A DNA stretch of 64,000 nucleotides. Source: Actinomycetota bacterium (GTDB lineage Bacteria; Actinomycetota; Acidimicrobiia; Acidimicrobiales; JAJPHD01). A program made the translations under genes and the position numbers. Below, piece after piece: positions 36,240 to 43,048 of the stretch. A model generated the notes under the pieces. It was not told where the DNA came from and searched no databases. It worked only from the letters and a program-made list of their open reading frames with translations. Every line of letters begins with the position of its first letter. Positions within the stretch are counted from its first letter, which is position 1. The stretch lies in NCBI GenBank assembly GCA_021325455.1, contig JAJPHD010000010.1:186001-250000 (forward strand). Direction: 5' to 3'.

Positions 36240-36258
36240 GCCGGTTGAGGCAACCGGC
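36240..36258 (+). terminator. Hairpin terminator after the sugar ABC operon
   Basis: GCCGGTT and AACCGGC form a perfect 7-bp stem over a 5-base loop, 21 bases after the ATPase stop. There is no T-tract, which is common for high-GC genomes. Confidence 0.5.
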
Positions 36259-36374
36259 AACGACGCGGGGGGAGCGCTTGACCCGGTCAGAGGACCTCTG
36301 CGAGCTCGCTTTCGCCCAGGATGGCACCCAGGGCCAGCGCCTCCACCTCGGGGTCGAGATGCTCCTATCGGTTG

Positions 36375-37427
36375 TCAAGTGGTAGCGGGTTGGTTCTCGA
36401 GGATGCGGAACAGCCGGCGGGCGAGGTAGCGCTTGAGGCAGCGGCGGGCCTCTCGCTTGCTCTTGCCTTCAGCGAGTCGCCGGGCGATGTAGGCCTTGGT
36501 CTGTGGGTCGTATTGGGCTCGGATTCCGACGGCCTGATAGAGGGCCCGGTTGAGCTGACGGTCGCCGCCCCGGTTGAGCCGGTGACGGTTCTGGGTCTGG
36601 CCAGATGTCGCTTCGATTGGGGCCACGCCCGCGAGCCGGGCGAAGGCGGCCTCGTTCCGGCAACGTCCCGGGTGGGACCAGGAGACGATGATCTGGGCGG
36701 CGAGGATGACTCCGACGCCGACTTCGTCGAGCAGCTTTGGTCCGGTCATCTCGACCATCGGCTTCATGGCTTCTTCGAGGTCGGTCGCCTGGGTGCTGAG
36801 ATGATCTATGCGCTGGGCGAGCGCCCGCATTGCGGTCTTCGTGCCGAACAGCTCAGGGTCACGGCTGATGTCGGGCCGTAGCCGAGAGCAGCGCTCGACG
36901 AGCTTGGTGAGGGTCAGGTCCCGAAGCTCCTCTCGTAGCGTCAAGGGTGCGGTGAGGATCAGGGCCTTGAGCTCGTTGATGGCCGCAGTGCGGGCCAGCT
37001 GGGCGCCGCTGCGGGCGACGAGCATGGCGCGGAGGCCTTCCCTGGCACCCCGAGCTCGTGGCGTGGACCACCGCTTGCGGCCGAGCACCTCCCGGGCGGC
37101 TCGGACGGCGTCGAGACTGTCGGACTTGGAACCGTCCTTCGCGGAGCGGGTGGACGGCCGGTCGAACTCGATAGCCCACTCGGCTTCCGCAGTCAGGGCC
37201 ATGCACAGGCCGGCGCCGTAACTCCCGGCGCCTTCGATCGACCACGCCCGCCGCTCCGAGCTGCTGTACTCGTCAGCCCAGCGGATCGCCTTCGCGTAGC
37301 CGGCGGTGGTGGTGGGGAAATCGGCACAAGCCAGCTCTCCTTGGGTCTTGGCGTCGACGACGGCGATGGTGATGCGGTCTCGGTCGGGGTCGACACCGAT
37401 GACATGGTCGACAAGCTCGGCGAGCAT
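36375..37427 (-). CDS. IS110-family DEDD transposase/recombinase
   Basis: A 350-residue recombinase. The RuvC-like domain carries the DEDD set D13 (VIGVDPDRD), E65 (SIEGAGSYG), D103 and D106 (KSDSLDA). The C-terminal Tnp domain has the catalytic serine S275 in ATSGQTQNRHR, followed by LNRGGDRQLNRALY. Both halves are intact, so the enzyme may be active. An AGGAGG ribosome site precedes the ATG. Enzymes of this family are guided by a bridge RNA encoded in the element's non-coding end. Confidence 0.95.
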   Translation of the reverse strand: MLAELVDHVIGVDPDRDRITIAVVDAKTQGELACADFPTTTAGYAKAIRWADEYSSSERRAWSIEGAGSYGAGLCMALTAEAEWAIEFDRPSTRSAKDGSKSDSLDAVRAAREVLGRKRWSTPRARGAREGLRAMLVARSGAQLARTAAINELKALILTAPLTLREELRDLTLTKLVERCSRLRPDISRDPELFGTKTAMRALAQRIDHLSTQATDLEEAMKPMVEMTGPKLLDEVGVGVILAAQIIVSWSHPGRCRNEAAFARLAGVAPIEATSGQTQNRHRLNRGGDRQLNRALYQAVGIRAQYDPQTKAYIARRLAEGKSKREARRCLKRYLARRLFRILENQPATT

Positions 37428-37457
37428 CTGGTCCTCCTGGCTGGTTGGATGGGGAAT

Positions 37458-37658
37458 GGCGCCAGCCTGGAGAGAACCGCTGCGGCAGGACTGTGATGGG
37501 TCACCCGAAGGGACAGGCTCCTGATTAGGCCAGCTGCGGAGGGCAGGCTGGCGCCGGCACCCAACGGACGTATCTCGACAAAGACACCGCGAACGGGTCA
37601 GCCAATCTGTGGGTCACGAAGGGCACCGGCGTCATCCTGACCGGCAACCAGGACCGGC
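37458..37658 (-). ncRNA. Predicted bridge RNA of the IS110 element
   Basis: Read on the minus strand, three structures follow each other: a 5' stem-loop (37653-37635, TCCTG/CAGGA); a target-binding loop closed by GCCGGTGCCC (37630-37621) and GGGTGCCGGC (37562-37553); and a donor-binding loop closed by a perfect 12-bp stem GGCGCCAGCCTG/CAGGCTGGCGCC (37555-37544 with 37469-37458). Each loop holds a UUCG-capped hairpin with one bulged U: GACCCGTTCGCGGTGTC (37599-37583) and GTCCCTTCGGGTGAC (37514-37500). Segments beside the hairpins match the insertion site and the element end. This is the published bridge RNA plan; folding was done by eye. Confidence 0.7.
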
Positions 37659-37746
37659 CCAGTGATAGTCACAGCCCATCTGCCTCCAGCCGGCCGACCA
37701 GGTCATCCAGGAGGTCGTCATCGTGCGGGTCCGCCATGTCAACACG

Positions 37747-37815
37747 CTAGGACAGTGGAATCCCGAGGTCCTCCCGCATGAGTGCCATCGCCCGGGTAAT
37801 CAGCTTCAGGTCACG
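37747..37815 (-). pseudogene. Truncated reading-frame remnant at the 3' end of tRNA-Leu
   Basis: On the minus strand a frame directly after the tRNA reads RDLKLITRAMALMREDLGIP, then L, S and stop (TAG at 37749-37747). It has protein-like composition and no start of its own before the tRNA, so it looks like the tail of a gene cut off at the tRNA 3' end, as happens at integration or deletion scars. It could also be chance; an internal ATG would give only a very short peptide. Confidence 0.3.
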
Positions 37816-37899
37816 TGTCGGAGGGGGGACTTGAACCCCCACGCCCTTGCGGGCACCAGCCCCTCAAGCTGGCGCGTCTACCTATTCCGCCACTCCGAC
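37816..37899 (-). tRNA. tRNA-Leu (anticodon GAG)
   Basis: An 84-base type II tRNA on the minus strand. The acceptor stem pairs GTCGGAG with CTCCGAC, with A as discriminator. The anticodon stem CCAGC/GCTGG holds the loop TTGAGGG, giving anticodon GAG, which reads CUC/CUU leucine codons. A long variable arm (TGCCCGCAAGGGCG) and a T-arm with GGTTCAAGTCC are present, as expected for leucine. The 3' CCA is not encoded. Confidence 0.95.
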
Positions 37900-37941
37900 G
37901 TGGCCCGCCGGCCCGGCCGGCAGCGGGCTCAGCCTAGCGCC

Positions 37942-38172
37942 CTACTGGAGGCGCAGGGCCAGGGAGAGGGTGGTGAAGGTGAAGATCACCGCCAAGAGGA
38001 TCGTCATGCGGTCCAGGTTGCGCTCGACGACGGTCGAGCCGGCCGCCACGTTGCCCACGCTCCCCCCGAACATGTCGGAGAGGCCACCGCCCCGCCCGCT
38101 GTGGAGCAGGATGAGCAAGATCAAGCCCAGAGACACGATCACATGGATGACAACGAGGATGATGGTCAGCAC
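37942..38172 (-). CDS. secG: Preprotein translocase subunit SecG
   Basis: A 76-residue membrane protein with two helices (LTIILVVIHVIVSLGLILLI and MTILLAVIFTFTTLSLAL) around the loop HSGRGGGLSDMFGG, the SecG hallmark. It assists SecYE in protein export. I chose the GTG at 38172 because AGGAG lies eight bases upstream; the frame could start ten codons earlier. It ends the conserved gap-pgk-tpiA-secG series. Confidence 0.92.
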   Translation of the reverse strand: MLTIILVVIHVIVSLGLILLILLHSGRGGGLSDMFGGSVGNVAAGSTVVERNLDRMTILLAVIFTFTTLSLALRLQ

Positions 38173-38214
38173 TGGCGGAACTCCTGCGACACCGGCGAGC
38201 ACGACGCTACCAGT

Positions 38215-39036
38215 TCAGCGACCCAGCGCGGCCTTCACCACCAGCGCAAAGACATCGGGGTCCAGGCTGGCCCCGCCCACCAGGAGCCCGTCGACGTCCG
38301 CCTGGGCCATGAGGTCACCCGCGTTCCCCGAGGTCACCGACCCTCCGTACTGGATGCGGAGGGTCTCGCCGGCGCCGGCCCCGGCCATCTCCTTCACCAC
38401 CGAGCGGATGAGGGCGCAGGTCTCCTCGGCATCCTCGGGCGTGGCGTTCTGCCCGGTCCCTATGGCCCACACCGGCTCGTAGGCCACCACCAGCCCCCCT
38501 ATGGCCGCCTGACCCACGCCGGCGAGGTCGGCCCGCAGCTGGTCGGTCACCCGCTCCGAGGTCCGGCCCGCCTCCCGCTCCTCGAGCGTCTCCCCCACGC
38601 AGAGGATCGGCGTCATGTTGTGGCGCAGCACTGCTTGGAGGCGCCGGTTGATCTGCTCGTCGGTGTCCCCGAAGAGCTGCCTGCGCTCGGAGTGGCCCAC
38701 GATCACGTACCTCACGTTGAGCTTGGCCAGCATGGCCGCGCTCACCTCTCCGGTGTAGGCCCCCTCATCCTCCCAGTGGCAGTTCTGCGCCCCCAGGGCG
38801 ATAGGCGTCTCGTCGGATTCCAGGACGGTCTGCACGGAGCGCAGGGCCGTGAACGGAGGGTGCAGGGACACCTCGGCCTGCTCCAGGTCCCCGGGCGAGA
38901 GGCGATAGGCCAGCTTCTGCACCACCTGGATGGCCTCCAGGTGGGTGTGGTGCATCTTCCAGTTGCCGCTGAGCAGAGGCCTCCCCCGGCGGCCGCCGGC
39001 CGCCCTGGACGCCGCCCCCGCCCAACTAGGACGCAT
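38215..39036 (-). CDS. tpiA: Triosephosphate isomerase
   Basis: Interconverts dihydroxyacetone phosphate and glyceraldehyde-3-phosphate. 273 residues with the substrate motif SGNWKMH, the catalytic His in IVGHSERRQLFGD, the catalytic Glu in AYEPVWAIGTG and the C-terminal QYGGSV/GLLVGGASL. The ATG at 39036 is 13 bases after the pgk stop; about 20 residues precede the usual start of the barrel, so a later start is possible. Confidence 0.95.
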   Translation of the reverse strand: MRPSWAGAASRAAGGRRGRPLLSGNWKMHHTHLEAIQVVQKLAYRLSPGDLEQAEVSLHPPFTALRSVQTVLESDETPIALGAQNCHWEDEGAYTGEVSAAMLAKLNVRYVIVGHSERRQLFGDTDEQINRRLQAVLRHNMTPILCVGETLEEREAGRTSERVTDQLRADLAGVGQAAIGGLVVAYEPVWAIGTGQNATPEDAEETCALIRSVVKEMAGAGAGETLRIQYGGSVTSGNAGDLMAQADVDGLLVGGASLDPDVFALVVKAALGR

Positions 39037-39049
39037 GGGACCCGAACCT

Positions 39050-40204
39050 CTAGCCACGGCCGTGCTCCTCTTGCCGCTCCCACGACTGGCGCAGGGCCGC
39101 CAGACCGGGCAGGTCACCCTTCTCCAGGAGCTCCAAGGATGCCCCGCCACCAGTAGAGAGGTGGTCCACCGCCCCGTCCAGTCCTAGCGAAGCCAGGGCG
39201 GCAGCGCTGTCACCACCTCCCACGACGGTGAACCCGTGGCACTCGGCCACAGCCCGGGCCACCGCCGCCGTCCCGGTCGAGAAGCGCTTGTCCTCGAAGA
39301 CCCCCATGGGGCCGTTCCAGAAGACCGTTCCCGCCTCCACCAGCTCGTCGGCGAACTCGCCGGCTGTGGCCGGGCCGATGTCCATGCCCTTCCACCCCGC
39401 CGGGACGCTCCGTCCGACCACCTTCACCTCGCCCGACCCCGGCTCGAGGGCCACGATGTCGGTAGGGACCATGATCCGCCGTCCTGAGTCCAACAGCTTG
39501 CGGCAGTTGTCCACCTGAGCGGGCTCGACGAGGGAGTCGCCCACATCGTGGCCGAGGGCGGCCAGGAAGGTGAAGCACATGCCTCCCCCGACCATCACGC
39601 ATTCGGCCCTGGAGAGCAGTGCCCCCACCAGTCCCAGCTTCCCGGACACCTTGGCTCCCCCCAGGACAGCCACGAAGGGTCTCGTGGCCCCGTCCAGGAG
39701 CCCGGTCAGGACCTCGGCCTCCCGGGCCAGCAGCCGGCCCGCGGCGCTGGGCAGCCGCTCGGGCGGCCCGACCACCGAGGCGTGGGCCCGGTGGGCCGAC
39801 CCGAAGGCGTCGTTCACATAGAGCTCCTGGCCCTCGACCAGCCGGTCCACGAAGGAAGGGTCGTTGGCCTCCTCTCCGGGGTCGAAGCGCAGGTTCTCCA
39901 TCACCCGCACCGACCGAGCGGGCTCGTCCCCGATCTCACCCGCCAGCAGCTGACGAAGCCGCTCGGCCACGGGAGCCATGGACAGGCGGGGCACGGGCTT
40001 TCCCCCCGGCCGGCCGAGGTGGCTGCACACGGTCAGCCTGGCTCCGTGCTCGGCCAGCCACACGAGAGTGGGCAGGGAGGAACGGAGGCGGAAATCGTCC
40101 ATTTCGCCATTGGGACCGAGCGGCACGTTGAGATCGGCGCGCACGAGGACCGCTCGGCCGGAGGGGTCGGGCAGGTCCTCCAGGACTGGCAGGTGGCTGG
40201 CCAT
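39050..40204 (-). CDS. pgk: Phosphoglycerate kinase
   Basis: Glycolytic kinase of 384 residues making ATP from 1,3-bisphosphoglycerate. The signature VLVRADLNVPL is near residue 19, HLGRPGG near 63, VLGGAKVSGKLG in the middle, and the nucleotide-binding TVVGGGDSAAAL near the C-terminus. Its ATG immediately follows the gap stop codon (no spacing), so they are in one transcript. Confidence 0.96.
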   Translation of the reverse strand: MASHLPVLEDLPDPSGRAVLVRADLNVPLGPNGEMDDFRLRSSLPTLVWLAEHGARLTVCSHLGRPGGKPVPRLSMAPVAERLRQLLAGEIGDEPARSVRVMENLRFDPGEEANDPSFVDRLVEGQELYVNDAFGSAHRAHASVVGPPERLPSAAGRLLAREAEVLTGLLDGATRPFVAVLGGAKVSGKLGLVGALLSRAECVMVGGGMCFTFLAALGHDVGDSLVEPAQVDNCRKLLDSGRRIMVPTDIVALEPGSGEVKVVGRSVPAGWKGMDIGPATAGEFADELVEAGTVFWNGPMGVFEDKRFSTGTAAVARAVAECHGFTVVGGGDSAAALASLGLDGAVDHLSTGGGASLELLEKGDLPGLAALRQSWERQEEHGRG

Positions 40205-41224
40205 CTAGGCCCGGCCGACCAGGGCCACCAGGTCCACCAGGCGGTTCGAGTAGCCCCACTCGTTGTCGTACCAGCCGAAGACCTTCACCAGGGTGGCCCC
40301 CTCCCCCATCGGCATGGCCATGGTGAGCTGGGAGTCGAACACGCAGGAGGCAGGCGAGCCCACGATGTCGCTCGAGACCAGGGGCTCTTCGCTGTACTCG
40401 AGCACCCTGGCCAGCGGGCCCGAGGAGGCGGCCTGGGCAAAGGCGGCGTTCACGCCGGCCACGTCCACCTCCGTCCCCACCACCGCAGTGAAGTCGGTCA
40501 CCGACCCGCAGGCCACCGGGACCCGGAGGGCGACGCCGTCGAGACGGCCCTGCATGGCCTGGAGAACCAGGCCGGTGGCCCGTGCGGCACCGGTCGAGCT
40601 GGGCACGATGTTGATGGCCGCCGCCCGGGCCCGCCGGAGGTCGGAGTGCGTCAGGTCGAGCAGGTTCTGGTCGTTCGTGTAGGCGTGGGCCGTCGTCATC
40701 ATGCCCTGCCGCACCCCGAAGGCCTGGTCCAGCACCTGCACCATGGGCACGAAGCAGTTGGTGGTGCAGGAGGCGTTGGACACCACCTGGTGCCGGCTGG
40801 GGTCGAAGGTGTCGTCGTTCACCCCCACCACGAAGGTGGCATCCACGCCCTTCCCCGGCGCCGAGATGACCACCCGCCTGGCCCCCGCTTCCAGGTGGGC
40901 AGCAGCGGCCTCCCGGTCCCGGAAGCGCCCGGTGCTCTCCACCACCACCTCCACCCCCAGGTCGGCCCAGGGGAGCGCCTTGGGCTCCCTCTCGGACAGG
41001 ACCTTGATGGTGCGGCCCCCCACCAGGATGTCGCCCCCCTCCACCCGGACCTCGGCGGGCAGCCGACCTTGGGTGGAGTCGTAGGCCAGCAGGTGCGCAT
41101 TGACGTCGGGAGAGGTCAGGTCGTTGACCGCCACGACATCCAGGTCGGCGCCCCCTTCGATGGCTGCCCTGACGAAATTACGGCCTATCCGGCCGAACCC
41201 GTTGATGCCCACTCTCACGCTCAT
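40205..41224 (-). CDS. gap: Glyceraldehyde-3-phosphate dehydrogenase, type I
   Basis: NAD-dependent phosphorylating GAPDH of 339 residues. The N-terminal VRVGINGFGRIGRNFVRA binds NAD, and the catalytic cysteine is in SNASCTTNC. The C-terminal WYDNEWGYSNRLVDL is intact. A GGAGACGG ribosome site precedes the ATG. It lies 36 bases after yvcK, where whiA would be expected in many Gram-positive genomes. Confidence 0.96.
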   Translation of the reverse strand: MSVRVGINGFGRIGRNFVRAAIEGGADLDVVAVNDLTSPDVNAHLLAYDSTQGRLPAEVRVEGGDILVGGRTIKVLSEREPKALPWADLGVEVVVESTGRFRDREAAAAHLEAGARRVVISAPGKGVDATFVVGVNDDTFDPSRHQVVSNASCTTNCFVPMVQVLDQAFGVRQGMMTTAHAYTNDQNLLDLTHSDLRRARAAAINIVPSSTGAARATGLVLQAMQGRLDGVALRVPVACGSVTDFTAVVGTEVDVAGVNAAFAQAASSGPLARVLEYSEEPLVSSDIVGSPASCVFDSQLTMAMPMGEGATLVKVFGWYDNEWGYSNRLVDLVALVGRA

Positions 41225-41260
41225 CTACCGTCTCCTCGTCTCGTGCCTCGAGGCGGCCCT

Positions 41261-42139
41261 TCATCCGACCAGATCGAGAAGGGCCGACGCCAGTTTGGCC
41301 GGGTCGTGCCCCCGGCCCCCGGCCTTGGCCAGGGGCAGGTCTACCCAGGGCCGGCTCAGCCGACCCAGGGGCAGCCGGGTCGTGTCACACAGCACGACGT
41401 CGGGCTCCACGCCGTGGGCCACGAGGGCCTCGACGTGAGCGGCCACGTCGTAGCCCTCGGTCTCGGGTCGCTGGGTCAGCAGGTTGCACACGTACACCCG
41501 CCGTCCAGGGCTGGACCGGATGGCCTCCGCCAGCCCCGGCACGGCCACCACGGCCAGCACGCTCGTGTACAGAGAGCCAGGTCCTATCACCACCTGCTCG
41601 GCCCGGGCCAGCGCTGCCAGGGCCGGCTGGGGAGGGTCGGGGTCCGAGGGCACCAGCGAGACCCTCTTGATCCGGGGGGACCGCATGACCCTCACCTGGC
41701 CCTCTATCTCGCCCTGGCCGGTGGCGGCCTTGAGCACGACCGGGGTGGTGGTGGCGGGCAGGACCTGGCCGGAGGCGTGCACCAGCCTGCCCGCCTCGTC
41801 CAGGGCCCGGATGGGGTCCCCCGTGACCGCCGCCAGCCCCGCCAGGATGAGGTTCCCCAGGGCATGGCCCGCCAGCTCACCTGCCCGGAACCGGTGCTCG
41901 AAGACCCGGGCCCAGAGGGACCCCGGCTCGCCCAGAGCCACCAGGCACTTGCGCAGGTCGCCGGGGGGGAGGATGTCGAAGACCTCCCGGAGCCGCCCGC
42001 TCGAGCCCCCGTCGTCCGCCACGGACACCACGCCGGTGAGGTGGCCGGCGTAGCGCTGGGCCGCCCTCAGGGTGGCGGCCAGGCCGTGCCCGCCCCCCAG
42101 GGCCACCACACGCGGACCGGACGCCGGCGGGGCGGTCAA
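41261..42139 (-). CDS. yvcK: YvcK/GlmR gluconeogenesis factor
   Basis: A 292-residue protein of the CofD/YvcK family. It begins VVALGGGHGLAATLRA, continues VVSVADDGGSSGRLR and DLRKCLVAL, and includes GPGSLYTSVLAVV, all family marks. YvcK binds UDP-GlcNAc and helps direct carbon into cell-wall precursors in Bacillus and mycobacteria. It follows rapZ with a 4-base overlap, the standard pair. Confidence 0.92.
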   Translation of the reverse strand: MTAPPASGPRVVALGGGHGLAATLRAAQRYAGHLTGVVSVADDGGSSGRLREVFDILPPGDLRKCLVALGEPGSLWARVFEHRFRAGELAGHALGNLILAGLAAVTGDPIRALDEAGRLVHASGQVLPATTTPVVLKAATGQGEIEGQVRVMRSPRIKRVSLVPSDPDPPQPALAALARAEQVVIGPGSLYTSVLAVVAVPGLAEAIRSSPGRRVYVCNLLTQRPETEGYDVAAHVEALVAHGVEPDVVLCDTTRLPLGRLSRPWVDLPLAKAGGRGHDPAKLASALLDLVG

Positions 42140-42993
42140 CGGTCCAGGTCCCGGTGGTGCACAGTGGGCTTGAAGCCGTGTCCAGCGATGCGCCTGGCCA
42201 GCTCCTCCGCCAGCACGACAGATCGATGCCTGCCGCCGGTGCAGCCCATGGCCACCGTCAGGTAGGACTTGCCCTCCCTCACGTAGGCCGGTAGGAGCAG
42301 GGCGAACAGCTCGTCCAGGCGGTCGAGGAACTCCTTGGTCTCGGGCTGGCTCATGACGAACTCCCGCACCGGCAGGTCCACCCCTGTGTAGGGGCGAAGC
42401 TCCTCGACCCAGTGAGGGTTGGGCAGGAAGCGGCAGTCGAGCACCACGTCCACGTCGAGGGGGATGCCGTGCTTGAAGCCGAAGGAGACCACGGTCGTCT
42501 GCATCCCCTCCGCTTCGTCGGCCGCCCCGAACAGCTGCACCAAGCGGTTGCGCAGCTGGTGGACGTTCAGGTCGCTGGTGTCCACCACCACGTCGGCCTG
42601 GTCCTTGATGGGATCGAGGATCAGCCGCTCCTGGGCGATGGAGCCGACGACCCCCTCACCCGCCCCCAGCGGATGGCGACGCCGGGTCCCTTCGAACCGG
42701 CGGACCAGGACGTCGTCGGAGGCGTCGAGGAAGAGGACCCGCACCCGCGAGCCGATGCGCCGCAGGCTCTCCAGGGCGGTGCCCACTCCCTCCAGGTACT
42801 CGTGACCGCCCCTTCCCACCACCAGGGCCACCCGCTCGGTCTCCGAGCCCGGGCGGTCCACCAGGTCAGCGACCTTGGTTATGAGGGCGGGGGGCAGGTT
42901 GTCGATGACGAACCAGCCCAGGTCCTCGAACACGGCCGCAGCCGTTGACCGGCCCGCCCCCGACAACCCGGCAATGATGAGGTACTCGCTCAT
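42136..42993 (-). CDS. rapZ: RapZ-like nucleotide-binding protein
   Basis: A 285-residue P-loop protein of the RapZ/YvcJ family. Walker A is GLSGAGRST near the N-terminus; the C-terminal domain carries DCRFLPNPHW, VAMGCTGGRHRSV and related motifs. In E. coli RapZ controls GlmS via small RNAs; in Gram-positives the role is less clear but linked to cell wall and UDP-sugars. I chose the ATG at 42993; the 19 residues upstream are unlike the family. Confidence 0.93.
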   Translation of the reverse strand: MSEYLIIAGLSGAGRSTAAAVFEDLGWFVIDNLPPALITKVADLVDRPGSETERVALVVGRGGHEYLEGVGTALESLRRIGSRVRVLFLDASDDVLVRRFEGTRRRHPLGAGEGVVGSIAQERLILDPIKDQADVVVDTSDLNVHQLRNRLVQLFGAADEAEGMQTTVVSFGFKHGIPLDVDVVLDCRFLPNPHWVEELRPYTGVDLPVREFVMSQPETKEFLDRLDELFALLLPAYVREGKSYLTVAMGCTGGRHRSVVLAEELARRIAGHGFKPTVHHRDLDR

Positions 42994-43048
42994 CCCCGAT
43001 CCATTGTGGCATGCCGGCAGCGTTACACCGGCAGGGCACCGTGGGGAC

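Larger units (their letters stand above)
36357..37672 (-). mobile_element. IS110-family insertion element, complete
   Basis: A 1316-bp element carrying one DEDD transposase on the minus strand, a 245-base non-coding left end upstream of it and only 18 bases downstream. The CT dinucleotide flanks both ends (37673-37674 and 36357-36358 on the minus strand), as expected of the IS110 core. No terminal inverted repeats or longer target duplication were found, as is normal for the IS110 subgroup. Excision between the two CTs restores a coding frame, which fixes the boundaries. Inserted 142 bp from the 3' end of tRNA-Leu. Confidence 0.82.
36287..37737 (-). pseudogene. 44-codon ORF split by the IS110 element
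   Basis: The 5' part (37737 to 37673) reads MADPHDDDLLDDLVGRLEAD, then G and L. The 3' part (36356 to 36287) reads DPEVEALALGAILGESELAE, then V, L and stop. Joining them across the inserted element, keeping one CT, gives an uninterrupted, highly acidic, in-frame 44-residue protein (65 + 70 = 135 bases). The 5' fragment alone stops at a TGA formed by the element end. No family recognised. A further minus-strand reading fragment ends at 37747, 9 bases before this start. Confidence 0.65.

Noticed and set aside
37529-37750. Plus-strand frame reading TYLDKDTANGSANLWVTKGT with high GC3, looking like a gene fragment
   Set aside because: Most of it lies inside the IS110 left end, exactly over the target-binding loop of the predicted bridge RNA, and has no start. 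The RNA structure explains its conservation-like look better.
39548-42265. 905-aa plus-strand frame
   Set aside because: Antisense shadow of pgk, gap, yvcK and rapZ; Gly/His/Pro/Arg-rich with no domain.
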